Of a DNA stretch of 64,000 nucleotides, positions 35,549 through 45,207 are shown piece after piece. The position numbers were made by a program, and so were the translations under genes. The notes below the pieces were generated by a model that was not told the DNA's origin, made no database searches, and saw only the letters and a list, made by a program, of their open reading frames with translations. Positions within the stretch are counted from its first letter, which is position 1; each line of letters opens with the position of its first letter. This DNA is from JAJDXO01 sp965213765 (GTDB taxonomy: Bacteria > Pseudomonadota > Alphaproteobacteria > Rhodospirillales > UBA2165): assembly GCA_965213765.1 (NCBI GenBank), contig OZ243926.1, positions 2,914,001 to 2,978,000 of the forward strand, in the 5' to 3' direction.

Positions 35549-36325
35549 ATGAAACTGCCGGTCATGTTGACGGTACGGGAAGCTCTGGGCTTTGTCTGGG
35601 AGAACCGGATATGGGCGATCAATCTCGCCCTGCCGGCGATCGTCATCATCGGCATCCTGACGGCCCTCGCCGGTGCGACCGGCCCGGCGCCGGTCCCCGG
35701 CCAGCCGGTGCAGCTTCAGTTCATCCAGGTGGCGCTCCTGGTGTTCAATATCTGGTTCACCATCGTCTATTCGGTGGCGTGGCACCGGGCTTATCTCGCC
35801 GGGGAGCAGAACGCCACGGTGCTGGAATGCTATCTCTGGCGGATGCGGACGACCAAGTTCGTCATCCAGTACCTCAAGCTGTTCATCATCTTCGGGATTA
35901 TCGGTTTCCTTTTCGTGCTCATCTTTCTCGGCGTGTCCGGCTCGCCCATCGGAGCCGGCGCCACGTTCGGGGCCGGCGCCGTGGTGTTCCTGTGGTTGAT
36001 CGGCCGCTTGATCCTGATTCTTCCCGCCACCTGCGTCGATGATGATCTGAGCCTCCGCGACGTGCTGGCACTCAGCGAGGGCAACGGCTGGCAGGTGGTC
36101 GGCGCGATGATCGTCACCGGCATCATTACCGCGATCGTCGGAGCGGTGCCGTTGATGATCGCGGTCGGCATCGTGGCCGCGACCGGCACCGGCGAGACCT
36201 TGTCGGGGTACCTGGCCATCTCTCTGGTCGGCCAGTTCATCGGCTTTATCGGTATCGCGCTGGGCGTCTCGGTTCTGTCGGTTGCCTACGGGAAATTGTC
36301 CGAGGCAATATCCTCCGGCCAATAA
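35549..36325 (+). CDS. Multi-pass membrane protein, paralogue of the 31.3 kb gene
   Basis: This 258-residue hydrophobic protein has about six membrane segments. It shares with the 31337-32290 product the MKLPV start, the box VAWHRAYLAGE, and the segment LILILPATCVDDDLSLRDVLALSEGNGW followed by an amphipathic loop and GVSVLSVAYGKLSEA at the end. It is shorter in its second loop. No enzyme motif is visible. The two copies flank the scfR/aceA pair, which may reflect an old duplication. Confidence 0.72.
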   Translation: MKLPVMLTVREALGFVWENRIWAINLALPAIVIIGILTALAGATGPAPVPGQPVQLQFIQVALLVFNIWFTIVYSVAWHRAYLAGEQNATVLECYLWRMRTTKFVIQYLKLFIIFGIIGFLFVLIFLGVSGSPIGAGATFGAGAVVFLWLIGRLILILPATCVDDDLSLRDVLALSEGNGWQVVGAMIVTGIITAIVGAVPLMIAVGIVAATGTGETLSGYLAISLVGQFIGFIGIALGVSVLSVAYGKLSEAISSGQ

Positions 36326-36393
36326 GGCGCCGCGGCCCTTTTCCAACCGGACGAATAGGTATAAGTCTCACCGCTCATCGCGGAGGAATTCAA

Positions 36394-37053
36394 ATGGCCG
36401 TTGACCGGGAACTGATTTATGTGGGCGATCCCATGTGCTCGTGGTGCTACGGGTTCGCGCCGGCAAAAACCAAGCTGGAGGACCAGTGCCGGGGCCGCGC
36501 CGCGGTGACGTTTGTCGCCGGCGGGCTGCATATCGACTGGACCGAGCCCCAGGACCAGAAGCGCATCGACTTCCTGCGCGAGCATTGGGAGGAGATCAAC
36601 CAGCGCACTGGTCAGCCCTTCAAGTTCGACATCCTGGAGCGCACCGACTTCGTCTATAACACCGAGGCCGCCTGCCGCGCCGCGGTCACCGCGCGGATGA
36701 TGGAAGGCAACGACGCGGCGCTTAAATTCTTCACCCGGCTGCAGACCGCTTTCTACGCCGAGAACCGGGACGTCACGCAAGAAGGCGTCCTGATCGGCTT
36801 GGCGGCCGAATTCGGTCTCGACAAAGAGAAGTTCACCGACCTGTTCGGCTCCGACGAAATGAAGGCCGAGACCATGCGCGACTTCCAGTTTGCCCAGCGC
36901 ATGGGGGTTACCGGCTTCCCCACGGTGGTGGTCAACGACCGCACCGGCTACGCCTACCTCACCGTCGGCTGGCAGCCCTACGAGCAATTGGAACCGATCG
37001 TCGAAGCCTGGCTCACCGACCGGCTCGACCGCCAGAGCCAAGCGGCGGAGTAG
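36394..37053 (+). CDS. DsbA-family (FrnE-like) oxidoreductase
   Basis: This is a 219-residue thioredoxin-fold protein with a helical insert. The redox site C15-S-W-C18 is in VGDPMCSWCYGFAP, and the cis-Pro loop is GVTGFPTVVVND. There is no signal peptide, so it is probably cytosolic like FrnE-type proteins, unlike periplasmic DsbA. A gcggagga site precedes the ATG. It sits between the membrane protein and argG genes. Confidence 0.88.
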   Translation: MAVDRELIYVGDPMCSWCYGFAPAKTKLEDQCRGRAAVTFVAGGLHIDWTEPQDQKRIDFLREHWEEINQRTGQPFKFDILERTDFVYNTEAACRAAVTARMMEGNDAALKFFTRLQTAFYAENRDVTQEGVLIGLAAEFGLDKEKFTDLFGSDEMKAETMRDFQFAQRMGVTGFPTVVVNDRTGYAYLTVGWQPYEQLEPIVEAWLTDRLDRQSQAAE

Positions 37054-37146
37054 GGGGCGGGACTTGAGACAGACGCCCTAATCCCTATACTGCGCGCGCG
37101 ATTCAACAGCGGCTCATAATCCGCCGAATATCAAGGAACTTTCAGC

Positions 37147-38355
37147 ATGGCGGACGACGTCAAAAAAGTGGTGCTGGCCTATTCGGGCGGCCTCGATACC
37201 TCGGTCATTCTGAAGTGGCTGCAGGAGGAGAAGGGCTGCGAGGTGGTGACGTTCACCGCCGATCTCGGCCAGGGCGAGGAAGTGGAGCCGGCCCGGGCCA
37301 AGGCCGAGATGCTGGGCATCAGGGAAATCTACATCGAGGACCTCCGGGAAGAGTTCGTCCGCGACTACGTGTTTCCCATGTTTCGGGCCAACGCCCTCTA
37401 TGAGGGGACGTACCTGTTGGGCACCTCCATCGCCCGGCCGCTGATCGCCAAGCGCCAGATCGAGATCGCCCGGGAAGTCGGCGCCGACGCGGTCTCCCAC
37501 GGGGCCACCGGCAAGGGCAACGACCAGGTGCGGTTCGAGCTCGGCTATTATGCCCTCAATCCGGACATCAAGATCATCGCGCCGTGGCGGGAATGGGACC
37601 TCCAGTCCCGCACCCAGCTCATCGATTACGCCCAGAAGCATCAGATCCCCGTCCCCAGGGACAAGGAGGACGAGCCGCCCTATTCGACGGATGCCAACCT
37701 GCTGCACATCTCCTACGAGGGGAAGGCGCTGGAGGACCCGGACGTGGCGCCCGACGAGGACATGTTCACCCGGAGCGCGGCACCCGAAAACGCGCCGGAC
37801 GAGCCGCTTGTCATCGAAATCGAATATGAGAAGGGCGATCCCGTCGCCGTCGACGGCCATGTGATGAGTCCCGCGGTGCTGCTCACCCATCTGAACAAGG
37901 CAGCCGGCGATCATGGGATCGGTCGGGCCGATATCGTCGAGAACCGGTTCGTCGGCATGAAATCGCGCGGCGTCTACGAGACGCCCGGCGGCACCATCAT
38001 GCTGGCCGCCCACCGGGCCATGGAGAGCCTGACCCTCGACCGCAACGCCGCGCACCTCAAGGATGAGCTGATGCCCCGCTATGCGGAACTGATCTACAAC
38101 GGATTCTGGTTCGCGCCCGAGCGGGAAATGCTCCAGGCGGCTATCGACAAAAGCCAGGAGAACGTCACCGGCACGGTGCGCCTCAAGCTGTTCAAGGGCG
38201 GGATCACGGTTCTGGGCCGCAACGCGCCGGGCAGCCTCTATGACGAAGCGACGGTGACCTTCGAAGAGGACAGCGTCTACGACCAGCGGGACGCCGGAGG
38301 GTTCATCAAGCTCCAGGCGCTGCGCCTCCGCATCGCCGGCAGGCGGAAGAAATAG
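37147..38355 (+). CDS. argG: Argininosuccinate synthase
   Basis: This 402-residue enzyme of arginine synthesis joins citrulline and aspartate with ATP. The P-loop-like PP motif is AYSGGLDTSVILKWL, with the second ATP-binding block GATGKGNDQVRFE. The length and start (MADDVKKVVLAYSGG) are standard. A caaggaac site precedes it. No other arginine genes are nearby, and no Arg-rich leader peptide was found upstream. Confidence 0.97.
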   Translation: MADDVKKVVLAYSGGLDTSVILKWLQEEKGCEVVTFTADLGQGEEVEPARAKAEMLGIREIYIEDLREEFVRDYVFPMFRANALYEGTYLLGTSIARPLIAKRQIEIAREVGADAVSHGATGKGNDQVRFELGYYALNPDIKIIAPWREWDLQSRTQLIDYAQKHQIPVPRDKEDEPPYSTDANLLHISYEGKALEDPDVAPDEDMFTRSAAPENAPDEPLVIEIEYEKGDPVAVDGHVMSPAVLLTHLNKAAGDHGIGRADIVENRFVGMKSRGVYETPGGTIMLAAHRAMESLTLDRNAAHLKDELMPRYAELIYNGFWFAPEREMLQAAIDKSQENVTGTVRLKLFKGGITVLGRNAPGSLYDEATVTFEEDSVYDQRDAGGFIKLQALRLRIAGRRKK

Positions 38356-38551
38356 GCTCTCCCCGCTCGTCATGCCCCGCTATATGCGGCGCATTCAAGC
38401 CGTTCACCAGGGAAATCACCCGGCCCGCGGAGATGGGGCGTCGTACAGCCGGAAACACCTTCTCCGCAGTCTCCGGGTGCTCCGTGGCAAGGAATATATC
38501 ATCACGTCTTTGTCGGTTGACCGGGCTTAGGCGCTGGACTACATACCCGCC

Positions 38552-39124
38552 ATGCACGTTAATACGGCCGTGACAAACCGGTTCTCCCTGCTTGGCCTGT
38601 TCCTCGCCGCCTTGGTGCTGGCGGGCGTTCCGGCGCAGGCCCAAAACAAGATTACGCTAACGCAGGAGATCAAGCAGCGGCTGATCGATGCGCCGCCCCT
38701 GAGGGGTGACGGCGTCACCCGCGAGGCGTTCAACGGCAAGCCGATCCTGGTGACCTTCTTCGCCAGTTGGTGACCCCCCTGCCATACCGAGTTCGGGGAA
38801 CTCGCGGAATTCATCGGCAAACACGGACCTGATAAGCTCACCATCATCTCGGTGGACTGGCAGGAGAACGCCGAGGGCAACAAGCGCCTGCAGCGGATGA
38901 TCAAGCGGACCATTCCGGCGCCGGTCTATGTGGTCGACGGCACCCCCCAGCTCGGCAAGGACTTCGACGGCGTGCACTCGCTTCCGGCGGCCTATCTGTT
39001 CGATCCGCAGGGCAACGAGATCTTCCGGGTCGGCGGCGATCCGGGCCCGCCCGGCCGGCACTACATGAACCGGAGGCAGCTGGAACGCGCCCTCAAGGGC
39101 ATCGAAGCGGCACGCCTCAACTGA
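38552..39124 (+). CDS. Thioredoxin/TlpA-like selenoprotein (in-frame UGA at Sec74)
   Basis: Read through one in-frame TGA (38771-38773), this gene encodes 190 residues: a signal peptide (FSLLGLFLAALVLAGVPAQAQ), then a thioredoxin fold. The redox site reads FFASW-(TGA)-PPCHTEF, so the codon for the first Cys of W-C-P-P-C is TGA, giving U-P-P-C. The frame is open for 116 codons after it, with TIISVDWQENAEGN and the cis-Pro region HSLPAAYLFDPQGN expected of TlpA/ResA-like proteins. A 7-bp hairpin with a G-loop follows the UGA at SECIS distance. Ordinary translation would stop at 73 residues without an active site. The alternative is a TGC-to-TGA nonsense mutation. selABC genes are not in this window. 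Confidence 0.78.
38771..38804 (+). promoter_or_regulatory. UGA-Sec codon with SECIS-like hairpin
   Basis: The TGA is followed after 14 bases by a perfect stem cgagttc / gaactcg (38788-38804) with a ggg loop. The loop begins 21 bases after the UGA and starts with G. This fits the bacterial SECIS model, which calls for a small apical loop with G among its first two bases about 16-37 bases from the UGA. Confidence 0.65.
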
Positions 39125-39324
39125 TCTCACTCGCGGCCACATGACGCCCTTCCCGGGTTTTCGCAAAGCCACGCAGGCGGGGCCTAGACGGATCACCCCG
39201 GCAACCCCGGAAGGCGCCTCTCTGAAGGCTGATTTCCTGGGGTTCCTGCCGGTGCCCTTCGGCAATCCGATCAGCGGCCACGGGCATCCGAAACCGGGCG
39301 GCGCCAAGGAAGCGGTGCAGGCCG

Positions 39325-40569
39325 CTATTCGGCGGGCATGTCCCGAGACCGCCTGACCATCAGTCCACTGAGCCAGAGCCAGATAAAGGCCAGCACGTGG
39401 AGCCCGGCGACCGCGGTGATCGCCGCCCGATGGCCGCTGACGGCGTAGGTGCCGTTGGGTCCTTCCGGCCAGAGGTCAATGATCGCTCCCATGCCCCATT
39501 GAATGGTGAAGGCGCCGGCCAGCACCGGCAGGTTGAGGGCGGCATTGATGCGGCCGGCCTTGTTGGCGGGATAGAGCTGCGCCATGCCGGTAAAGATCAG
39601 GATCGCCGAGGCGCCGACAAATCCGAACATGGCCCACAGCACCACGTCGAAAGGCCCCAGATTGGCCGCCAGCAGGAACTGGATGGCGGTATAGGCGGCG
39701 ATCCCCCAATAGGAAACGGTAAGTGCCGAGATGCCGGCGCGGGCCAACCGCTCGGCGAACGCACCGGTGGCGATGTAGCCGAGCATGATGGCGATGCCGA
39801 TGACCATCAGTCCGTTGGCGACACCGAAGCGTTCGAACCCGGCCACGTCCCGGAGCCACGGGCCCGCCCATAGGCTCGGCACGCCCATGAAGGCGCCCAA
39901 GGACGCGGTGGCCAGCGGGATCACCCGCCAGATCCGGAAGTCTCCCATGATCTCGGCAAAGTCTTTCAGCTGACCGGTGAGGCTGGCGGTCCGCATTTCC
40001 CGCTCGCCCGGCTTCTCGGGCACCGTCAACAGGATCATAACGGCGGTGAGGAAGGTGAATCCCCCGAGATATAGGAATACGCCCCGCCAGTCGGTGAAGG
40101 CGAGGGACGCCTCGACGGGAACCGTGGAGGCGATGGCGCCCAGGCTTCCCGCCGCCATCAGGGTTCCCTGCCAGAAGGCGAGGCGCTCCTTGGGGAACCA
40201 TTCGATGATCGCCTTGAAGGCCGCCATCAGGCCCGCCGACATGCCGAGACCCATGAGAGCCCGTCCGGTGATCAGGAGGCCGAGCGTGTCGGCGGTGGCG
40301 AACAGGGCCGCACCGGCGGCGGTGACGCAGAACAAACCGGCCTGCACCCGTCTGGCGCCGTAGCGGTCGAGCAGCACGCCCAAGGGAATCTGAAACAGCG
40401 CGAAGGTTAGGAAATAGACCGAGGTCAGCAGGCCCAGACCCTCCGCATCGACACCCACATCGGCGGCGATATCGGGCGCCATCACCGCGTTCACCGTGCG
40501 GTAGAAGAAGCCCAGGAAAAAGCCGAGCGCAAAGGGCAGGAACACCCGGACGATGAGCGATGGTTGCAT
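39325..40569 (-). CDS. MFS transporter
   Basis: This 414-residue major facilitator has twelve membrane segments. The opening FLPFALGFFLGFFYRTVNAVMAPDIAADVGVDAEGLGLLTSVYFLTFALFQIPLGVLLDRYGARRV is typical of the nitrate/glycerol-phosphate-like ACS/NNP neighbourhood of MFS. Motif A is DRYGARR, and GRALMGLGMSAGLMAAFKAIIEWFP lines TM4/5. It is divergent from the Gfo/Idh gene. The substrate is unknown. Confidence 0.88.
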   Translation of the reverse strand: MQPSLIVRVFLPFALGFFLGFFYRTVNAVMAPDIAADVGVDAEGLGLLTSVYFLTFALFQIPLGVLLDRYGARRVQAGLFCVTAAGAALFATADTLGLLITGRALMGLGMSAGLMAAFKAIIEWFPKERLAFWQGTLMAAGSLGAIASTVPVEASLAFTDWRGVFLYLGGFTFLTAVMILLTVPEKPGEREMRTASLTGQLKDFAEIMGDFRIWRVIPLATASLGAFMGVPSLWAGPWLRDVAGFERFGVANGLMVIGIAIMLGYIATGAFAERLARAGISALTVSYWGIAAYTAIQFLLAANLGPFDVVLWAMFGFVGASAILIFTGMAQLYPANKAGRINAALNLPVLAGAFTIQWGMGAIIDLWPEGPNGTYAVSGHRAAITAVAGLHVLAFIWLWLSGLMVRRSRDMPAE

Positions 40570-40709
40570 GTGGGAGGCCGGCGCCGCGCTGTTTGGGGGC
40601 TTCAGCCTAGTCGCCGGATACAGGTGCGGAAAGCCCCAAGGCCCGTCAAAGTGTGCTTCCTCCGGCGATCGTGATCGCTAAGATATTTCATCAAATCAGG
40701 GAGAAATAC

Positions 40710-41708
40710 ATGCTCAACGCCGCGGTTATCGGTTTGGGATGGTGGGGCACCACCATCGTCAACTCGCTGGAAGGCTCGGACAAAATCAATGTGGTCCGAG
40801 GGGTCGATATCAACCAGGACGCGCCGGCGGCATTCTGTGCCGGGCGCGGCCTGCCGTTTGCCTCCAGTTTCGAAGACGCGCTCAACGACCCGGACATCGA
40901 TGCGGTGATCATCGCGACGCCCCACTCCCTGCATGAGCCCATGGTTCTGGCGGCGGCCGCGGCGGGCAAAAACATCTTCTGTGAGAAACCCATGGCGCTT
41001 TCCGGCGACGGGGCCAGGAAGATGATGGCGGCCTGCGAGGAAAAAGGCCTGGTCATGGGCGTCGGCCATGAACGCCGGTTCGAGGGCGCCTGGGAAGAAT
41101 TGAAACGGATGGCCGATGCCGGGGAACTCGGCAAAATCCTACATCTGGAATTCAACTCGTCCTACAACAACATGGCCATTGAGCCGCCGTCGGGGTGGCG
41201 GCAGGACCCGGTGGAGGCGCCTGCCGGCGCCATGACGGCCTTGGGCGTACATGTGACCGACCTGATGCTGTCCATTGCCGGCTCGGTGACGGAGGTCTAC
41301 GCCCATCTCAACTCCCGGTCCGACAAGTTCCCCAACGAGGATGTGCTGACGGTCCAGTTCCAGTTCGGGGGCGGCGTGACGGCGTCGTTGGTCAATCTGG
41401 CGACCACGCCGTTCTATCAGCGGATGAGCATCTTCGGCGATGAGGCCTGGGCGGAAGCGCGGGAAATCTCGAACGTCGATATCCCGGACCAGGCGCTGCT
41501 CACTTGGCGGGGCATGGATATGGTGATTCATACCCGGACGTATCCCTGGGATGACACGACGGTGGAACGCAATCTCCACCACTGGGCCGATGCCGTCTCC
41601 GGCACGGCCGAGTACCGGTTCACACCCGAGCAGCGGGTGCAGAACGTCCAGATTCTGGAAGCCATCACCGAGAGCGCCACCAGCAGGAAGCCGGTGGCGA
41701 TCAAGTAG
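40710..41708 (+). CDS. Gfo/Idh/MocA-family oxidoreductase
   Basis: This 332-residue NAD(P)-dependent sugar or inositol-type dehydrogenase has its Rossmann motif in AAVIGLGWWG (GxGxxG variant), nucleotide acidic end VVRGVDINQD, and the dehydrogenase hallmark EKPMAL. The C-terminal domain carries GALGVHVTDLML with the catalytic-region His. The ATG at 40710 is chosen since gggaga precedes it and MLNAAVIGLG starts the fold exactly. It ends four bases from the convergent pheT stop. Confidence 0.88.
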   Translation: MLNAAVIGLGWWGTTIVNSLEGSDKINVVRGVDINQDAPAAFCAGRGLPFASSFEDALNDPDIDAVIIATPHSLHEPMVLAAAAAGKNIFCEKPMALSGDGARKMMAACEEKGLVMGVGHERRFEGAWEELKRMADAGELGKILHLEFNSSYNNMAIEPPSGWRQDPVEAPAGAMTALGVHVTDLMLSIAGSVTEVYAHLNSRSDKFPNEDVLTVQFQFGGGVTASLVNLATTPFYQRMSIFGDEAWAEAREISNVDIPDQALLTWRGMDMVIHTRTYPWDDTTVERNLHHWADAVSGTAEYRFTPEQRVQNVQILEAITESATSRKPVAIK

Positions 41709-41711
41709 GGA

Positions 41712-44117
41712 CTAACCCCTGAGCACACCCTTGGTGTGCTTGGCCACGTTGGCCACCACCTTGCCGGAGACCGCTTCGATCTCCTCGTCGGTGAGGGTGG
41801 CCTGGGTGGGCTGAAGGGTGACGGCAATGGCCAGAGACTTCTTGCCGGCTTCCAGATCGCCGCCCTGGAACTCATCGAACACCCGGACCCCTGAAATCAG
41901 CTTCTTATCCGCCGCCGCGGCCGCCTTGGCGAGATCGTCCGCCGCGACGCCGTCATCGACGATGAAGGCAAAATCCCGCTCCACCGGCTGGAAGGCGGAA
42001 AGGGTCAAGGGCGGCCGCATGGCGGATTTGCCGTCCTTGGGCTGAGGCAGGCCTTCGAGATAGATCTCGAATCCGACCATCGGGCCGTCGGCATCCATGG
42101 CCTGAAGAATGCCGGGATGAATCTCACCGAAATGGGCGAGCACCTGCCGGGGCCCGAAAGCAATGGTGCCCGACCGGCCCGGGTGATACCACGCCGGCGC
42201 ATCGGTGGAGATGCGGGCCGAACCTGCCGAAACACCCAGCTGTTCGAACACCGCCATGACGTCCGCCTTGGCATCGAACGCGTCCACCTCGCGGGAGCTT
42301 CCGGCCCAGTCGCGGGGGCCGGTGAGCCCAGCCCGGACGCCGGAGGCGGCCATGGCCTGATCCTCGGGGTTTTCGCCGGCGAATTGCGGTCCCACTTCGT
42401 AGAGCGAGACGTCGCCGAAGCCCTTGTCCGCGTTGCGCCTCGCGGCGTCGATCAGGTTGGGCAGCAGCGACGGCCGCATGACATCGAGATCGGCGGAGAT
42501 GGGGTTCACCAGATTGATGGCTTCCGGTGCCCCACCGAAGAGGTCCGCGTGTTTGCGGGGCAGGAACGAAAAGGTCACCGACTCCGTGAGGCCACGAAAC
42601 GCCAACGCGCGCCGTGCCCGCGCGCGGCGGGCCTGCGACAGCGACACCGCCGGGCTCGGCAGGTTGGCCGCGCGCACCAGTGAGACGGCGGGGATATTGT
42701 CAAAGCCGTGGATGCGCGTCACCTCTTCGACCAAATCGGCTTCGCCGACCACATCATGGCGCCAGGACGGCACGTCGCACTCCCAGGCATCGCCGTTGTC
42801 GGTGACGTTGAAGCCCAGCACGTTGAGGATCCGGACGGTCTCTTCCTCGGACACCTCGACGCCGCCCAGGTCCTTCACCCGGTGCTTGCGCAGCGGATAA
42901 GACCGGGAGACATCCGGCTTCTCACCGGCGATGACGATGTCACTGGCTTCGCCGCCGCACAGTTCCAAGAGCAGTTTGGAAGCGAGTTCCGCACCGTCGA
43001 GCACAAAGTCCGGGTCAATGCCGCGCTCGAACCGGTAGCGGGCGTCGGACATCAGGTTGAGCTTGCGCCCCGTGGCCGCCGTACGGGTTGGGTCGAAGTA
43101 GGCGCTTTCGAGGAACACGTTGACCGTCTCCCCGGTACAACCGGAGAGCTCGCCGCCCATGACGCCGCCAAGCGCTTCCGGGTCTTTCTCGTCGGCGATG
43201 ACCGTCATTTCGTCGTCGAGTTCGTACTCCTTGCCGTCGAGGGCCAGGATTTTCTCGCCCTTTCTGGACAGCCGGACGTGAATGTCGCCATGGACTTTGT
43301 CGGCATCGAAGACGTGCAGCGGCCGGCCGTAGGCCATGGTGAGCAGATTGGTGATATCGACCAGCGCCGAGATGGGCCGGAGACCGATGGCGAGCAGCTT
43401 CTGTTGCAGCCAGTCGGGGCTCGGGCCGTTCTTGACGCCGCGGAAATAGCGCCCGACGAAATAGGGACAGGCGCTCATGGTTTCATCGTCGAGATCGAGA
43501 TGAACCTTGATCGGGCTCTCGAATTTGCCTTCGACGGGCTCGATGAGCAGCGGCTTCAGCGTCCCGATGCCGGCCGCCGCCAAATCGCGGGCGATGCCGC
43601 GGACGCCGAGGCAGTCACCCCGGTTGGGTGTGATGCCGATATCGAACACCGGATCGGACATGCCGAGGGCCACGACCGCCGGGGTGCCCGGGACCGCATC
43701 GTCGCCGAGCTCGATGATGCCTTCATGCTCGTCCGAAAGGCCGATTTCCCGTTCCGACAGAAGCATACCGTTGGAGGTAACGCCGCGGATATTCGATTTC
43801 TTCAGCACCATGTCGAGGCCCGGGATATAGCTGCCTTCCGGCGCGAACACGCCTTTCATGCCGGTCCGGGCATTGGGCGCGCCGCACACCACCTCGAAGG
43901 TCCCGGTGCCGTTGTTCACCTGGCACACCTGGAGCCGGTCGGCGTCCGGATGGGGCTTTGCGTCTTCCACATAGCCGACGACGAAGTCCTTGAGCTTGTC
44001 GGCAGGGTCGTCGAGGCTCTCAAGTTCGAGCCCGATCATCGTCAGTTCATCAGCGATTTCCCGGGGGTCGGCATCCGTCTCCAGCTCTTGCTTGAGCCAT
44101 TTCAGGGAGAATTTCAT
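41712..44117 (-). CDS. pheT: Phenylalanine--tRNA ligase beta subunit
   Basis: This is an 801-residue-class subunit of the heterotetrameric enzyme that charges tRNA-Phe. The N-terminal tRNA-binding (EMAP-like) domain contains FVVGYVEDAKPHPDADRLQVCQVNNG. The B3/B4 editing domain, the B5 domain (YPLRKHRVKDLGG) and the C-terminal anticodon-binding FDX-ACB domain (KSLAIAVTLQPTQATLTDEEIEAV) follow. The start MKFSLKWLKQELETDA at 44117 is set by its ATGA overlap with pheS. Upstream in-frame residues are not family-like. Confidence 0.96.
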   Translation of the reverse strand: MKFSLKWLKQELETDADPREIADELTMIGLELESLDDPADKLKDFVVGYVEDAKPHPDADRLQVCQVNNGTGTFEVVCGAPNARTGMKGVFAPEGSYIPGLDMVLKKSNIRGVTSNGMLLSEREIGLSDEHEGIIELGDDAVPGTPAVVALGMSDPVFDIGITPNRGDCLGVRGIARDLAAAGIGTLKPLLIEPVEGKFESPIKVHLDLDDETMSACPYFVGRYFRGVKNGPSPDWLQQKLLAIGLRPISALVDITNLLTMAYGRPLHVFDADKVHGDIHVRLSRKGEKILALDGKEYELDDEMTVIADEKDPEALGGVMGGELSGCTGETVNVFLESAYFDPTRTAATGRKLNLMSDARYRFERGIDPDFVLDGAELASKLLLELCGGEASDIVIAGEKPDVSRSYPLRKHRVKDLGGVEVSEEETVRILNVLGFNVTDNGDAWECDVPSWRHDVVGEADLVEEVTRIHGFDNIPAVSLVRAANLPSPAVSLSQARRARARRALAFRGLTESVTFSFLPRKHADLFGGAPEAINLVNPISADLDVMRPSLLPNLIDAARRNADKGFGDVSLYEVGPQFAGENPEDQAMAASGVRAGLTGPRDWAGSSREVDAFDAKADVMAVFEQLGVSAGSARISTDAPAWYHPGRSGTIAFGPRQVLAHFGEIHPGILQAMDADGPMVGFEIYLEGLPQPKDGKSAMRPPLTLSAFQPVERDFAFIVDDGVAADDLAKAAAAADKKLISGVRVFDEFQGGDLEAGKKSLAIAVTLQPTQATLTDEEIEAVSGKVVANVAKHTKGVLRG

Positions 44118-45190
44118 CCGACGGCCCTCCCGAGCAGCGACGGCACATCCAGGGGCGCGAAGCCGAAATGCTCCAGCCAACGGATGTCCGAATCATAGAA
44201 CGTCCGAAGATCGGGAATACCGTATTTGAGCATTGCCAATCGCTCGACGCCCATACCGAAGGCGAAGCCCTGATATTTGGCCGGGTCGATCCCGCAATTC
44301 TCCAGAACCGCCGGATTGACCATGCCGGAGCCGAGAATTTCCAGCCAGTCGTCGCCGGCGCCGATTTTCAACCCGCCGCCTTCGCGGGTGCAGCCGATAT
44401 CCACCTCCGCCGAGGGTTCGGTGAAGGGGAAGTAACTGGGCCGGAAGCGGACCGGCAGATCGTCGATGCCGAAGAAGGTGCGGCAGAATTCCATCAGGCA
44501 GCCCTTGAGGTGCCCCATGTGGGTGGTCTCATCCACAACCAACCCTTCGACCTGATGGAACATGGGCGAGTGGGTGGCATCGTGATCGCTGCGGTAGGTG
44601 CGGCCCGGCACGATAATCCGGATGGGCGGCTTCTGGGACTGCATGGTGCGGATCTGTACCGGCGAGGTGTGGGTACGGAGAACCATCCGGCGCCCTTCCT
44701 TCTCGGCATTGATGTAGAAGGTGTCGTGTTCCTGACGGGCCGGGTGATCCTGGGGGATGTTCAGGGCGGTGAAGTTGTACCAGTCCTCTTCGATGTCGGG
44801 CCCTTCGGCGACGGTGAAACCCATCTCGCCGAAGATGGAGATCACCTCGTCGACGGTCTGACCGATCGGGTGGACGTAGCCCTTGCGCTCGGGCCGGACG
44901 GGGAGCGTGACGTCGATCTTCTCCTCGGCCAGCCGGGCATCCAGTCCGGACGCCGACAGCGTGGTCTTGCGCGCCTCGATGGCCTCGGCGATCTCATCCT
45001 TCAGCGCGTTGAACGCCTGGCCGGCGGCTTTTCGCTGGTCCGCGTCCAGTTGGCCCAGGGTCTTCATCAGGCCGGTGACGCTGCCCTTCCGCCCGAGGGC
45101 GGCGACGCGCACCGCCTCCAGGGCATCCAAATCGCCGGCGCCATCGATGGCCGCCGTCAATTCGCTCTTCAGTGCCTCCAGGTCTTGCAT
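44114..45190 (-). CDS. pheS: Phenylalanine--tRNA ligase alpha subunit
   Basis: This 358-residue class II catalytic subunit has an N-terminal coiled-coil (MQDLEALKSELTAAIDGAGDLDALE). Motif 2 is LRTHTSPVQIRTM and motif 3 is FGMGVERLAMLKYGI. The Met at 45190 is preferred over one six codons upstream because it aligns with the family start. It is cotranscribed with pheT. A hairpin with T's separates it from rplT, so partial termination or attenuation is possible. Confidence 0.97.
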   Translation of the reverse strand: MQDLEALKSELTAAIDGAGDLDALEAVRVAALGRKGSVTGLMKTLGQLDADQRKAAGQAFNALKDEIAEAIEARKTTLSASGLDARLAEEKIDVTLPVRPERKGYVHPIGQTVDEVISIFGEMGFTVAEGPDIEEDWYNFTALNIPQDHPARQEHDTFYINAEKEGRRMVLRTHTSPVQIRTMQSQKPPIRIIVPGRTYRSDHDATHSPMFHQVEGLVVDETTHMGHLKGCLMEFCRTFFGIDDLPVRFRPSYFPFTEPSAEVDIGCTREGGGLKIGAGDDWLEILGSGMVNPAVLENCGIDPAKYQGFAFGMGVERLAMLKYGIPDLRTFYDSDIRWLEHFGFAPLDVPSLLGRAVG

Positions 45191-45207
45191 GTCGTTTCCG
45201 TGCTCCA

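Noticed and set aside
37054..37146. Possible arginine leader or riboswitch before argG
   Set aside because: No Arg-rich ORF or recognisable conserved fold. Only an ordinary ribosome-binding site.
39141..39356. A 71-codon frame between the selenoprotein and MFS genes
   Set aside because: Its 3' end overlaps the MFS gene on the other strand. It has no domain, no signal peptide and no ribosome-binding site.
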